From assembly GCF_018812025.1 (NCBI RefSeq), contig NC_063049.1, forward strand, positions 17,011,258 through 17,075,257: a stretch of 64,000 nucleotides of DNA. Reading direction: 5' to 3'. The notes under the pieces were generated by a model that was not told the origin of the DNA, made no database searches, and saw only the letters and a program-made list of their open reading frames with translations. Positions 21,258-34,865 of the stretch are shown piece after piece (position 1 is the stretch's first letter; every line of letters starts with the position of its first letter). A program made the position numbers and the translations under genes. The stretch is from Megalobrama amblycephala. Lineage: Eukaryota; Chordata; Actinopteri; Cypriniformes; Xenocyprididae.

Positions 21258-24200
21258 AGTGAATGAAAACATACAGCAAAGTTTTAAATCTGAAAGTGCA
21301 CCGTATATAAAGTTATTGTCTCTCAAAAGTAAGAGTCGACTCTGAGTCAATTAAACGAGTCGTTTGTAAAAACGAATCCCAAGCTGTTTTGTTGTGACAT
21401 CAAAACAAAAAATTAGCACATTGCGCACACAGACACCAGGGAAAATTCCTTTTATCAACAATACCACAGCAAAATATTTTGTACTGTCATTTTACTGATG
21501 ACTGCTTCTCAAACCTCAGAGAGTTTAACGCAGGATTCAAAAAACACTTGGTCTTAAAATATGGATCAATGCCCAGTTTATTTCAACCAGCTTGCTCCTC
21601 TGAATCTCAGCTTGTAAGTATGATTAATAATTGATGTTTATATTATCTAGCGATCGTTCAAAATTCTTAGTTTTGTATGTTATGTTGTGTAACGTACACC
21701 CTAGTCTGTCTTTCCTTTATATTTAAAATATTTAAAAAATATAAGATATTTTGATGGTTTAATCAAAGTCAAGAAATATCCCCTCCAGACATCACATTCT
21801 GCTCCATAATGGTACTCAAAACCATTACCACAGTAAATTCCAGTGAATCAGACACTGTCAACATACTAATGGAAATTCTGTGATGTTACAGAGTCTCAGG
21901 CTGTTTCTTCCCCCTGAGGTCCACTTATAAAGTTTTTTTTTTTTTTTTGCACCAAAATCAGTCATAATCTTGTTAATTAGCTATCTGAGACAAGCCATGC
22001 AGAACATCCGAAAGGATGGGCTGTAATGAAGTGTTCATTTTAAAAAGCTTTTTATCTGCTATTTTTCTTTGGATAATATGTTAAATTGCCCAGTAACTGA
22101 ATTGCAGAAACTACAAATTGACACTGAAACTGAAAAGAGAGAAGTCTTATCTGAGAGAGATTACAGCTAATAACATGAGTGTACTGTAAGTGAACAGAAC
22201 TGTTTCTAACGTTTCTACAATGCATTCACTATGGCACTGTAAACTCTTTAGTTATTATCCACACTAATGATTCGAATCAATAAACATATTGTCACATCCG
22301 ATGAAGACAGACACGAGGATAAATCAACACAAAGCCTTAATGAGGATACTTCAAGGGAAAACAACTCAGGAACATAAGGCAATGTTAAGTATCAAAACAG
22401 GCAACTAAGCTTGATTAAAAATGTCTTTTTCTGATGCAGGTCTCAGGACAGAAAAGGATTCCAAGAGGATGATGAAGACGGAGGGAAACGGAATTACAGG
22501 TAAGCAGTCAGGTGAGTCACCAGTATGAGCAACGAAACCAGACAATGAATGTTTGTGAGGTGGTTTGTATAGCAGTCTGTGATGTTACCTGATATTACCC
22601 CTTTAAAGGAAACAGATTTAAAATTGACATCTCATATTTCACATTCAATGTGTACCAGCTCAGGGGAGATTTACCACAGTTGTGGAGAAAGGGAATATAA
22701 ATCTGATAGGACTAGAGCTGATTTTATAACCCTTCACCAAAAACCCCATACAGTCACATTCCCTATCTTAAACTATTTTATTCATTCTTGGATCTTACTT
22801 AGATTGATCTGCACTACAGTATTAACCTTTAAATGTTTGACTGGGCAATGTGAAAACCTAGATATCATTCACTTTCTGAAGGACTCAAATTTGAAGTACT
22901 GAAAAATCTGAAATCTTTTTTTTCTATTACCTTGGGGCTTTGAGGTCAAACTTACTTAAGTAATTTTAAATCTACACTTTATAAAAGTTTATTATGTAAG
23001 GTGAACACATTTATTGACTTAATTAACGTTATTAAATTAACTATTTGCTCAACAAAATGCACGGATCCACAAGTTGTCAACATTAATTTGTGCGTTTCAC
23101 TCAGCAATGTTAAGTTGACATGTAAGTTTGACTGTATATAAACAAGTTCTAATTTGTAATTTGGTGTTTAATATTTTGATAAGCTAATTAGCTTTGGCAA
23201 AGATTAGTAAAAAGAAAATATACTTGAAGATTTCACATTTTCTTATACCCTTAAATGAGTAAGTAAACATATTTATCTGTTGTCTGTGATGGAGGTTTTG
23301 AGCATAAAACACTGATATACTCCACTGTACATCTTATTTTATGAAGATATTAGCAAATCTGATATTGGAGAAATGCAGAATTGTTATAGGGGTGAGGTAA
23401 ACATTAGTTTATACCCCTGCATGGTAAATTACATTATTGAATGAACATGCTCATTTGTTTAGAAGTCCATTTAAAGAACTGTTTGTTCTGTTACAGGTGA
23501 TTTTATTTTTTTTAGTTTGTGTGGAATTTTTGCTAATCTTTATAGCTGCTGCATTGGATGTGTTATAAATGACTTTGAATGAAAACAATCTGTCAGGTTG
23601 GCAGTATATAGAGATGTGCCAGGTTGTAAACTGGATTGTTTCCTTGATTTTGGCACCTTTTCAAATATCTAGTATCTAAGTATCTTGACCGCAAAACCTT
23701 AATCTCAGAGATATTTCCACACACTGTGACCTATCAACATGACAAATAAAATATATGCGATTTGGATGAATGTGCTTTCTGAATCCATTTTATTTTATAA
23801 TCTTACCAAATTTCATGTATATAACTTGTAATAAATTACATGCATGAGCTGCTTTTAAATATACAGTGCATATATAAACACCTCATTGCACTTATTTCAA
23901 ACCTGTCAAAAGATAACAATAAGGAATGTAAACAAGACTCAAACTCAGTTTAAACATAGAAATATCAAACATAATAATATGAAGAAACAAAATGTCTCTG
24001 TGCCATTTTTTTTCATATGTTAATTTTTTCCATATTATTATTAAGTGAAACCTGCTGTACTCAGACATGTATGCCCAGAGTGTTGCAATAGTTCATCATA
24101 AAACTTTTTCCATTTCAAACTTGATCTCATTGTTTAGTATAGACAGCAGTCTGGTCTAAACAGAAGCCTCAGGATATTGTCTCGCGGTGGTGTGGGATAT

Positions 24201-25748
24201 TACCCAGCCATGTTGCCATCCTGAAGATATCTGATAGTTTATCTTTGATGATCTTAAACTTTGTATGCATACCAGCTGTAGCAGGTCCAGTGTTCATCTT
24301 GTATCCAAGATGGAAACTGAAATACTACCAATCTTTTTAAAAATATAAATATTATTTGAAATGACATTTACATGTCATCTTTTTGCGTCAAACCATTAGA
24401 CTAATGCGTAGACAACAGTTCTTATGCTGGCCATGTGAGGTAGGTTATTGCACCTCACTCCATCTCAGGGTTATTACTGTTGTTGTTACGTTCCTGTCTT
24501 GTTTCCCTGGGTTTGTGTTAGGACTTTTATGTTGAAGTGTTTTCTGTTTCCATTGTTCCTGTGTTTAGTTCTTGTTTGCTTTGTACCTTGTTTGTTTCCA
24601 TAGCAACCCTCGTTTGTTTCCATGGTTACAAGTCACCTTCATCTGTCCCCAGCCCCTGCTATCTTGTGTATTAATACCCCTGTGTTTCTCATTTCCTTGT
24701 CTGGTGTTGTCCTGATGTTACATGTGTGCTTGTTGTCAGTTTTTGCCATCCTTGACCATGTCTGGATTTATCAGTTTTGCCTGAATTTACTTTTATTATG
24801 TTTGTTTGAATAAATGTGTGTTGCATCTTGATCCTACTCTCATTTCTCTGAAACAGCCACCATTAAAAATGGTTAACTAAAGCTAAAACTTTCACAACAT
24901 TTTTATTAATTAAAATAAAGCTTAAATAAAATAACAATTATATGAAAAACATTGCCTTGGCAACAAACTATGTTTAAGCTGAAGCACTAAAAGTATTAAC
25001 TCGAAATAAATATAAACTAAAACTTTACATAAACTAAAATGAAAATAAATAAATAAACCTAAATAGTAAAATAAAAGAAATATAAATATAAAAAGAATAA
25101 GTAAAGAATACATTTTACATAAAAAGAAAGACTTAAAAAATTACAAAACCACAACAACATAACTAAAAATTAACAACATTAAAATGAAAATAATAAAAAA
25201 TATCCAATGTCTTTGGGAAGTCTTTATCTTCATATTACAGAGCTTTATGATAGTTTTCACTGAAGTAGTCTTATTTAACATCATGGTGATTACTTGATTT
25301 TAGACATGATAACAGCCCTTGTTGCTTTATAGAGCAAAATTAGTTATTTACCTCATTTTATTCTTGTTTGCATTGAATTAAATCTAATTAATAATTAATT
25401 CAAATAAACATTTCAAAGGAAAGATCACTCTGGCTACCTGGACATTGAGATTTTTATGTATGGATTTGGCAAACACTTTTATTCAGAAAATAAATAGTTG
25501 TATTTATCAAACATTGTATCAGTTCATGTAATCCTTGAGAATCGAACCCATAACCTTAATGTTGCTACAGGAATTCTTTCTTTGTCCTTTGTAAGTTGTT
25601 GTCAACATGGATCATGATGGTGTGATTTTATCAGGTGTGATAATTGGCCTGAAGCAGTTGCTGAAGAACATCTGTTCTTGATTGTATACTAGGACTGGAG
25701 TTTCTGTATTTGAGTCACAAAAGCCAAGAATGTTCTTGGTGGATTATT
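21258..25748. other. Intergenic AT-rich DNA, no gene seen
   Basis: No coding exon was recognised. A possible solo LTR lies at 24484-24855. The stretch near 22290-22540 (TGTCACATCCGATGAAGACA) may be another LTR fragment but is too short to assign. Confidence 0.4.
24484..24855 (+). mobile_element. Possible solo LTR
   Basis: The sequence begins TGTTACGTTCCTG and ends GAAACA, is T-rich, carries GAATAAATGTG near the end (a polyadenylation signal) and has no coding content, all as in a solo LTR. No matching 5-bp duplication was found, so this is tentative. Confidence 0.35.
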
Positions 25749-26068
25749 CACTCTAAAAAATGCTGGGTTAAAAACAACCCAAGTTGGGTTAAATATGGAC
25801 AAACCCAGCAGGTTGGGTTAAAGGGCACCTATTATGCCCTCTTTCACAAGATGTAATATAAGTCTCTGGTCTGGTCAAGTTTCAGCTTAAAATGCCCCAC
25901 AAATTTGCCCCTATTTGCGGGTAAGCAAATACATGCCTTTTACTATATTACTATATTGCTGGCTAAAAAAATAAATCCAAAATTGGTTGAAAAAAAAAAA
26001 AAAATGGCTGGGTGAAAACAACCCAATCCCTGGTTTTGTCCATATTTAACCCAGCATTTTTTAGAGTG
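25749..26068. mobile_element. Miniature inverted-repeat element, CTCTAAAAAATGCTGGGTT type, copy 1
   Basis: Inverted termini: CACTCTAAAAAATGCTGGG on the left and CCCAGCATTTTTTAGAGTG on the right, with repeated GGGTT/AACCC words inside. A fragment beginning GGGCACCTATTATGCCC interrupts it. A second copy is at 61591-62120. Confidence 0.8.
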
Positions 26069-26799
26069 TTATTATTGCATAATATTTTAGCTCTGATCTG
26101 AGACAACCACAAGAACAGTAAAGCATCCTGCACACATTTACTTCTCAGAATTTAAGTGCCTTGTTTTCCATTACATTAATGGGGAGTAACACTCTGCTCT
26201 CTTCATTAGTCAAATGCTGTCAAGGCACCATGAAACCAGATGGCAGTGCCACGTTGGCAGTGTCGTGTTATCTGGGACTTTCACTAACGACCACAGGGAA
26301 TGCTGGGTGTTTTTATTGTGCTCTGTCCTATTTTTTTTATTTTTTTATTTTGTGAGCTTTTATTTTGAAGTGTCTCATGTTTAGCGTGGCCTTGTTAGCT
26401 CCTGCTGGGAGATGCTAAACCAGTAAAGCAGTAAATTCTGATGAAATGCATATTTTTGCAGGCAACATATAAATCAAAAATATTTATTTGTTATGGCAGA
26501 TGTTTTAACAGTGGTAGATTATTTTGGAGGCTCTTGAAAATGGGACATTTTGGATACATTTTCCTGTCTTCTGCCTTTGATGTCAGAACTCAAGATAGAT
26601 GCTATTGAAAGGTTTGAGACTCTGTTCTTGTGATATCATCAGAAAATGTGTTTTCTTGTGGATCCAGGGTGATTACACTTGTGATTACACTTTAGCATGC
26701 TTTTAAAAAGAATACTTTATACTGAAAAAATTGTTTAAAAGAATATACTAAACCCTTGTAATGCTTTAAAAACTGTATTACACCTGTTGCATTCCCAGG
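26069..26799. other. Intergenic DNA, no gene seen
   Basis: No supported coding exon. A moderately GC-balanced block lies near 26160-26310; nothing in it identifies a function. Confidence 0.4.
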
Positions 26800-28875
26800 T
26801 GTAACATACTGGCTATAGCTTAATCCACAGATGATGCATAATGCAGAATGAACAAGAAATATATTTTAATAAACACAATGAGTGAAGTCAACACAAACCA
26901 GAAACATTTACAAGAGACAATGAACTGAGGAAGACAAAAGGTTTTAATACACAAGGAAGGTAATTGACAGAACAGGGAACGGGTGAGGATGGATTTGAAG
27001 CTATGACAACAAATAAATGACTTGAACTCAGGCAATGATTAAACAAGTATTAAACAAGACAGTGAAAACTAAACATGGCTGTGACATTACTCCTCCTCCC
27101 CGGAAAGAGCATCCTTGTGCTACAAAACAGTCCAAACTGAGGAGGGAGGGCGGGGGCTCTGGAGGAGGACAAGGAGCAGGCAAAGGAAGACACCAAGGAG
27201 ATGATGACCAGAGGAAGCAGAGTGGAGATGAAGGCGGGAGGAGACAGGGACAAGACTGGAGAAACAGGAGGGTAACCCAGAGCCATGACAGTTTGAAAGT
27301 CCACGGAGGAGCAAATGGAGGGAGGAGCCTTGGTGGGGATACTGGGTGGAACCAGGGTAATGACTGAATAAAGTCGAGGCAGTCTAGATGGAGACCAAGG
27401 TGGAGCTGAAGAGCCAGGGTGACGCCGAAGGCCTGGAGGGCGAAGGTGGAGGGGGAGGTGTGGGCTTGACAGACTGGGGCAGAGACAGTGGGAGGGAGGA
27501 CCAGTATGGAACCAGAGGGACGGAGGAGCCCGGCAGATCCAGAGGGGTGGAGAGCCGAAGCGCTGCAGCTGACTCAGAAGTCCGAGGTAGAGCCAGAGGG
27601 AATAGGGAGTCCGGTGGAGCCTTAGGGATGACTGTCCATTGTGCAGTCGAGGGAGCATTGAACCAAGGTGGAGTCGATGGGTCGGAGAGCCGAGGTGGAG
27701 TCCGGGGCTTGGAGGCTTGAGGTGGAGCTAAGGGATCCAAGAGCCAAGGTGGACCTGATGACTGGGAAGCCCCTGGAGGATTCGTGCAGCATAGCAGAAC
27801 CTCAGGTAGAGCCGAGGGGCTGAAGGGAGACATCGGAGATGAGGCTGAAGAACTGGATGGCTTTGGCAGTGGAAGAGGGAGAGGGAGGCTGGGTGCTACC
27901 ATAAACAATGAGGACTTGAAGCTTGGCATCAAAGACTTGTTACTGGGCTTAACCAGCGACAACTTGGAAATAGTCTTATCCAGGGATGACTTTGATGTCA
28001 TGGAATGGGATGGGACCAGCGGTAACTTCAGTATTGCAAAAATCTCCTCATCCTGCTCATTATTCAATAAGTCCTCAGTAAACCAGCTTTTTGTCTGTAC
28101 CTCAGCAGTGAGAGTTTGGGCAGGGCTCCAATCCATTCCAGTGAAGTCCACCAACATGCCCTCAATGATGTACGCTGTTGCCGGCTCGCACAACTTGACA
28201 GACTCCGCATTAGGCTCGGGCTCTGTGATGAAATTAGCCTCTGGTGGGCTTGGGCTCTGAGTCAGTGGTGGGCTCTGGCGGCAAGGCTGATGGCTGGCTG
28301 GGCTGTGGGTCTGGAGTGGGGCTGGCGATGTCCTCATCCACGGGGCAGATGGTGAATGGTATGTTATTTCTAACCACTTACCACCTACTCAGTGAAACTC
28401 CCTCAAGGACCATCCGCATGGCGAGTGGTCAGGATAGTGAGTAAGGCACGCCAGGTTGTCCCACATGTGATCCTCAAGGGAGCGATCCCTCTGCTCCTGC
28501 AGGAGAAGGCTAACTGCAGGAATATCTATGTTTTGTCATAAAAATCTAATTAAAGGTCTCTTATTCTGTCACGGGTTGGCTGTAGTTTAATCCACATATG
28601 ATGCATGACACAGAATGAACAAGAAATATGTATTTTAATTAATACCAAGAACAAAGTCTACAACACAATCCAGAAATGTTAACGAGAGACAATGAACTGA
28701 GGAAAACAGAAGGCTTAAATACACTTAGAAGGTAATCAACAGAACATGGAACAGGTGAGGACTAATTAGAAACTATGAAAACAAATTAATAACTAGAACT
28801 CAGGCAATGACAAAGACAATAAAAACTAAGGCTAAAACTAAACAAGACAGTGAAAACTGTTTGGACCCTGTGAAA
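26800..28875 (-). mobile_element. LTR-flanked, apparently non-autonomous retroelement
   Basis: Two direct repeats of about 290-310 bases (26800-27086 and 28567-28875) flank a 1.5-kb interior. On the minus strand each runs from TGTCACAG-like to TGACA/TTACA-like ends, giving TG...CA termini. A purine-rich tract (GGGGAGGAGGAG) precedes the 3' LTR, as a polypurine primer would. The interior has a proline/serine-rich frame but no RT, protease or integrase. The LTRs differ at many positions, so insertion is old. Similar proline-rich elements are, to my recollection, common in cyprinid genomes. Confidence 0.68.
27384..28337 (-). CDS. Proline/serine-rich protein of the LTR-flanked element (317 aa)
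   Basis: This open frame of 317 codons lies on the minus strand between the two LTR-like repeats. Its N-terminal part has the short acidic motif MLVDFTGMDW and hydrophobic patches. From about residue 150 on it is low-complexity Pro/Ser/Leu sequence with degenerate repeats of the PPWLL/PSTPPW type. Upstream of it the minus strand reads LEDHMWDNLA and LTHYPDHS, gag-like, followed by a stop near 28400. So the frame may be the C-terminal part of a gag-like polyprotein whose N-terminal part is broken. I recognise no catalytic domain. Confidence 0.5.
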   Translation of the reverse strand: MRTSPAPLQTHSPASHQPCRQSPPLTQSPSPPEANFITEPEPNAESVKLCEPATAYIIEGMLVDFTGMDWSPAQTLTAEVQTKSWFTEDLLNNEQDEEIFAILKLPLVPSHSMTSKSSLDKTISKLSLVKPSNKSLMPSFKSSLFMVAPSLPLPLPLPKPSSSSASSPMSPFSPSALPEVLLCCTNPPGASQSSGPPWLLDPLAPPQASKPRTPPRLSDPSTPPWFNAPSTAQWTVIPKAPPDSLFPLALPRTSESAAALRLSTPLDLPGSSVPLVPYWSSLPLSLPQSVKPTPPPPPSPSRPSASPWLFSSTLVSI

Positions 28876-29927
28876 TTTAAGCTTAATCATACCTTACCAA
28901 ATGCATTAGAAGGGTTAAGTGCAAACTGAATGTAATGTTTTTATGTTTTTTTATGTTTTTTTATTATTATTATTTTTTTAATATACTTTTAGGATTTGAA
29001 GGACACTACAAGTGCATATTCAATTTGATTAAGCGCAACCTGGCTGAAGCACACACAAGCAAAGATGGCAGTTTCAAATCCTGTCAAGCAACTACCAATG
29101 AGATGAGAATGCATATCCAGGTTTTATAGACCTCTTTTTAAATACCGTAATTTGTGTATTATTTATCTGATCTTGAATCTATCATGTGAATGTTCCTGGT
29201 GAATCTGAGCTTGACTTTCTAAGGTATCTTGATTTAAGTTCCTGTTATCATGACCATCCTTGTGTTTCACTTCTAAACTGCTGCACTTTGTTTGAGTCAT
29301 GGTTGTTACAGGAAGTCCATGAGTTGAAATTAGGTCACATCTTCATTCTGGTTATTGACAATGTCTCATAACAATGGATGGCCATTGTAAAATCTCTCGG
29401 ATGACTGGCTCCTTTTCTTCCAGACTACCATTTTTTACGATATGACTTAGAGACAGCCTATGTGAATGCAGATGGCCTCTTTAAAATGTATGGCCTCCGG
29501 TCAGATCTGGAGAGTGCTAATCCGCCTTACAATTTCCTCCTCTGCTGTCTTTTATCTTCTGGTGTCCAGATGCTTTGGGAGTAGGAGTGTAAATGCCAGG
29601 CCGCAGTGCACTATCCAGTGTTTCACATATTTTCTCAGTCTTCATCTTTTCAGGTCACTAACAAGGTAGTTAGGTGACATGTTCCAAAACTTTGATGTTT
29701 GTGATGTTTTGGCTCAAGAGTGCTCATTTGATGTGCAAGTCTTCCAAGCCAGGAAAGTTCAGAGAAAAAGGGAAAGGACACATTCTCATTTTTACTTTTG
29801 GCAATGTTTTCGTCACTGTGTCTAAACTCCAAAAAGCTTGATAAAGACAAGTGTTTGATGTGTTTTCTTCTCTTGAACTCACACTATCTGATCCCCTTCA
29901 GTATCAATAAGTCTCCAAGCTCCCTTG

Positions 29928-30021
<94 letters not shown>

Positions 30022-30417
30022 CTGCAATTTTTGAAGGGGAAAATAACTTCCAACAGTATAAACACTTGTACAAGTTATAAAGCAGACTACATTTTCATGG
30101 TATAAGATGGTATACCATATTTAGATGGTATAGTTAGTATAATAACTAATCAATAACTGAGAATCATGAAATTTAAAGTAACAGTTGTTATGGTCTTGAA
30201 CACTGTGACCCTGATCTAATTCTACATAAAAGGCAGGCCTGAAACTATTCATTTTACATGTACACTTTATTTGGATGGTCCACTTCAGAAATTCTACTAA
30301 CTACAAGTAACTTTGCAACTTCATATCAACTAACTCTCATTAGACTGTCTACTTAATTTCTGCTAACACTTTATTTTGATGGTCCCCCAACAGACATTTT
30401 AAAGACTAACTGATAAA
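28876..30417. repeat. Intergenic DNA with a long (TG)n microsatellite
   Basis: A (TG)n run of about 88 bases spans 29932-30019 and produces spurious open frames on both strands. Degenerate ends of the ACTTTATTTTGATGGTCC type occur near 30266 and 30367. No gene was seen. Confidence 0.6.
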
Positions 30418-31285
30418 GGCCCTGTTTCCACCTGGTATTAACCCTTTCACACGTAAGTTTAAAATATTCTGCCTGAGCCCCCAGCGTGAGTTTTTCAAGA
30501 CGACCGTTATTTAGAACGTATCACTTTATTGTTTCCATAGTGACACATCATTGCTTGTTATGTGCCACACCTGTTTTTATTTAATTTTTCCTTTTTTTAT
30601 TTAAAATATTCACAAATTTGTTAACTATAGCATGAAATATCTGATACTGTCAAATATGTGCAAGTGGATGTGTTTTGCTGTTTAAACACCTTTATAACGA
30701 TCGCATTATTTGAGCTATACTTGCGATGGGTGCCGCCATGTTAGTTTGCGCAGCGGACAGAGAATCGGATCTGTTGGATTTACAACACGCAAATTCATCC
30801 ACTTCTTCCGAAATACGTGAAAGTATGTGAGCCGATGAACTGGGAGAAAAATAGAGTAAACTTTTGAAGTTACTTATACAATGTGTAAATGATATCAACG
30901 ATGAACGTGTCATCTAATTATTATGGAAAGGATTATTTCCGCTTCTATAGACATCGGTGTGTATTTTACAAACTCTAAATGTATTGTTTTGTTAGTACTT
31001 ATATGTATTTAAATGTCTGAAACCTAAAATAAACATTATGCGGTTGAAAACACTGCATATTTGTGATAAATGAAAAGCGCTGAGCGCGCCCGTCTCTGTT
31101 TTAGCGGCAAGATCTGAAAAAAACCCATACATTTACCTGCCTATAGACCTTCCCCTTGAAGAAATCAGGACAGAATTGGTTGAAAGTGGACAAAAGAGAC
31201 GGACTACAATACCAGGTGTAAACAGGAATGTGTCTTGTGATCCGATCGAACAAAACGCATCTTAATACCAGGTGGAAACAGGGCC
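30418..31285. mobile_element. Inverted-repeat element, GGCCCTGTTTCCACCTGG type
   Basis: The left end GGCCCTGTTTCCACCTGGTA and its exact inverse at 31262-31285 bound an 868-base non-coding element. The inverted match continues slightly outward (TGATA), so the true ends may lie a few bases further out. No duplication was resolved. Confidence 0.75.
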
Positions 31286-32839
31286 TATCATTCTTCTGAT
31301 TACGCGCTGTCCACTTGTTCTTTAGTGGCATCAATCAAAAGTTTGTTCCGGAACATTTAGGGAGGCAAAACTGCTTAGATAGCAGAAAATTGTTCTAAGT
31401 GTGCATTTTCCTCTATAATCCTTTGGGACATGGGATCAAAACCTTCAAGTACTTTAGGGTCATATTTGCTGTGAGAGGGAGTGAAGTAATCAGCTATAAA
31501 TGTACAGCATTGCTGTTAGTTTGAAAGATTAATCAATATCCTTCTACTTCTCTTCCTCTCTGAAAGGTTTTGATGCTCAAAGCGAAGAACATAATAAACA
31601 TCTTCCTGATATGACACAATGGAAATAACTCTTTAATATCACATACCCCTGTCCCCGTCCATTAAAGCTTGTAAACATATTACACAATGGAATTTATCTC
31701 TAATTCATATCTTAGATTTTGGCAAAGATGCATTTCTGTGCAACCTTGAACTTTGAAACTGTATTAAACAGAGCCAATAACTCCAAAATAACTAAGGGCC
31801 ATACTTCTATGTTATGTATATTGAAGTTATTCATTGTATTGAGAACGTATTTGATTATTGTAATCTTCACAGCAGACACTGCAGAGATGATAAGCTTTAT
31901 TATTTGATAACCGTACAACATCAAATTACACAGCATCAGTGGCCCCAGGCGGACTCACTGGTTTACATATACATTTACAAGCTGTGGAAGCAACAAGCGT
32001 CAGTCTCTTGGGTTTGCAAGCACAATTTATACTCGCAATGGATGATTCTGCAGCAGAACAAAATACTCCATAATATAGTGTCTTAAATGAACTTACTGTT
32101 TATATTCCTTCATATGGTGTCATATCTATAAATAACACCATATATAGATACTATATATGGTGTCATATATAGTCTACTATACTGTAAAATTAACTATTCA
32201 CTGCTACATTATTTCATATTTTTAAATCATTACTTTTGAATTAGCTTTTTTTTTTTTTTACTTTGTTGCATGAGCAATGAGACAAACCATCTCTTAATAA
32301 CAACCAAGGCAATAACACAAATGGCTGTCACAACAATCATAGTACATATTAATACAGATTATAAGTAATATCAGTACAATAAACACAAGCCTGAAAAAAA
32401 ACAACAAAGCAAATTCACAACAGTGGTAAACAGATTATTTTAACCAATGTTCAATCTTCTAAGAAAGAAAAAAAAAAAAAAAAAAAAAACACACACACAC
32501 ACGCACTAACACACACATAATTTTAAGGCATTGGTGGCCTAAAGTCTATAATGTTCCACTTTTCCATGAAGTCTTGTTTTTTTTTTTTTTTTTTTTCTTT
32601 CCTAGTCTTGTTTACACAATACACAGATTAAATTTAAAATCCTTTCAAATTCCTACAGTATTACACAAAAGTAATGAAATGTAACCATAGAGTAGATAGC
32701 AAAACACCAACATTCATTCAAAATGATAATAAACAAATAAATACATACAAATAAAATAAATAATAATCTTCTTTGTGTTATACAACCTGAAATATATTTC
32801 AGGCATTCAGTCCAGGACACATTTTGATTTGTTTGGTTG

Positions 32840-32874
<35 letters not shown>

Positions 32875-33170
32875 CTCTCTCTCTCTCTCATTTAAAAACA
32901 ATAAGCCTTTGTATTCCAGCAATAACTTGTAGAAAAATTTTAGTCTGTGACAGGGTAATGATACATAATTTATAACACTAGCTAAACCAGCTGCAACTAT
33001 ACATGGCATAACCTACATGGAGACACACTTCTGTAGGGCACACAGCTATGGATTTTGCTATAAGTTGGCGGCAGCATCCATTCTTACATTCGGGATTTGC
33101 TGTATGGAACATGTCACCACAGTTGCTGGGGTGGAGACATTAGTGCATGGATATCAGTAGATATAATAAA
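31286..33170. repeat. Intergenic DNA with simple repeats
   Basis: It contains an AT-rich palindromic patch near 32110-32180 (CATATATAG-type), a poly-A/(AC)n tract near 32467-32503, a poly-T tract near 32577-32597 and a (CT)n run at about 32841-32890. No gene was seen. Confidence 0.55.
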
Positions 33171-33448
33171 GGTTACACTTTACAGTAAGGTTCATTAGTT
33201 AAACATTAGTTAATGTATTAACTAACATGAACTAACCATGAGTAATACATTTGTTACTGTATTTACACATTTTTGTCAACGTTAATACAATTTGTTCATG
33301 TTCACAGTGCATTAACTAATGTTAACAAGATTTTAATAATGTATTAGTGAATGTTGAAGTTAACATTAACCAAGAATAATAAATGCTGTAGAAGTGCAGT
33401 TCATTATTAGTTCATGTTAACTAATGAACCTTACTGTAAAGTGTTACC
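33171..33448. mobile_element. Miniature inverted-repeat element, GGTTACACTTTACAGTAAGG type
   Basis: The left terminus reads GGTTACACTTTACAGTAAGG and the right is its near-exact inverse CCTTACTGTAAAGTGTTACC. It is 278 bases long and non-coding. Confidence 0.82.
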
Positions 33449-33546
33449 GTAATAACTTCCTCTAGATGTCTGGCTTCAGCTCTAAACCTCTGGAGGTGGT
33501 TATACCTTTAGAAAACATATTTACCTCAAGAGTATATAACATTTCT

Positions 33547-33881
33547 GGTCACACTTTATATTAGGTGTCATTAAGTACTATGTACTTGAATTAAAAATAA
33601 TGCTCTTATTGTGTTGATGTTGTATTGCAACACACTTTTGCTACTATTAAGGTGGGATATGGGTAAGCTTAGGGACATGGTTGGTGGTATGGGGAGGTTT
33701 AAGGGTTAAGGGAAGAGTCAAATGTATAATTACAGATGTAATCATAGAAATTAATTACAGCTGTAATTACATGCAAGTAGGTTTAATTACAAGTACAATG
33801 TAAAACATGTATGAACACAATAAGTGCATTGATTATTAGTTTAAATGTTAGTACATAGTAAAGACAATATAAAGTGGGACC
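33547..33881. mobile_element. Miniature inverted-repeat element, GGTCACACTTTATATT type
   Basis: The termini GGTCACACTTTATATT and AATATAAAGTGGGACC are inverted. The interior also pairs (AGTACTATGTACTTG against AGTACATAG). It is non-coding and lies about 100 bases from the preceding element, which has related ends. Confidence 0.75.
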
Positions 33882-34865
33882 ACATTTCTTTATTACTATT
33901 TTTTTAATGTATATTTGTGTCAGTTATCTTAAACATAGCATATTTACTAAAAATATTTAAAAAATGAATGACTTTAACATTTATGTATTTTGAATTATAT
34001 AATAATAATGTATATGTAATTCAAATGAATTTATTTTATATTATATACAATTTTTCAATTTAATAAAATGGCCTTGTGATATAATTGCAATGCACATGTA
34101 CATATATAGATTTTTGTTTGTTTGTTTTTTTTAATGATGGATCTCTCCACCAGTTATTTTGCTCTGTACAAATTATTCACAAGGAAAATACAAGTCCACT
34201 AAACATAGCAACTATGATTGCGAAAGATTAAATGAGCATATGCTCTTCAACTGTTTTATTATAAATGCCACCCTATCTCTTTATTTACACTTTTTGGTGA
34301 CTGGCAATTTTTGGAGAATGTCACTTTAATTAAATCTCAAATTCTTTGATGTGATGAGCATAGGTTTGCTATTTGTTGTAGAAAGCACAATCTGTCATCA
34401 GTTTGCATGAGCCAGTAATAGATGATGATGATGCTTTCTGAGTGAAATCTGTCCACTGCCTTAGTAACAGATGCTGCTTAATCCTGGTTACAAGGCTGTG
34501 TTAAGCTGCCTGCAAAAGAGATGAACGTTTTAATACATCATCTAAAAAAAAAAGGTTTAAAGACCTTTTGGCTTGACGTGCACACTGCACATGAATCCAA
34601 TCTCTCAGACTGACCATCATTTTGATGCAATTTGAGTCGTTTGTACAGATAGTTTAGTTCATATCCAGTGTATATAAATCAGTTGCTGTAGGCAACTAAA
34701 ATTTCCATCCGCTCATGTCCATCATGACATGTTGCTGTTATTCAGAACTCCTGAGGCAAATGAGAGTGACAATTTGAATGACATTTTATACATTCATGCA
34801 TATATTTTGTTCATAACCATTGACTTCTACTATAGTGAATGCCACATAATGGGAAAAGGTGAGAG

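Noticed and set aside
22579..22902. 107-codon plus-strand frame
   Set aside because: No family resemblance, AT-rich composition and no splice or neighbour context; consistent with chance.
27035..28260. Plus-strand glycine-rich open frames opposite the proline-rich frame
   Set aside because: They are the complement of proline-rich codons; the minus frame is longer and lies in the direction set by the LTR and purine tract.
29798..30073. Cys-Val and Thr-His open frames at the TG microsatellite
   Set aside because: Translation of a dinucleotide repeat on both strands.
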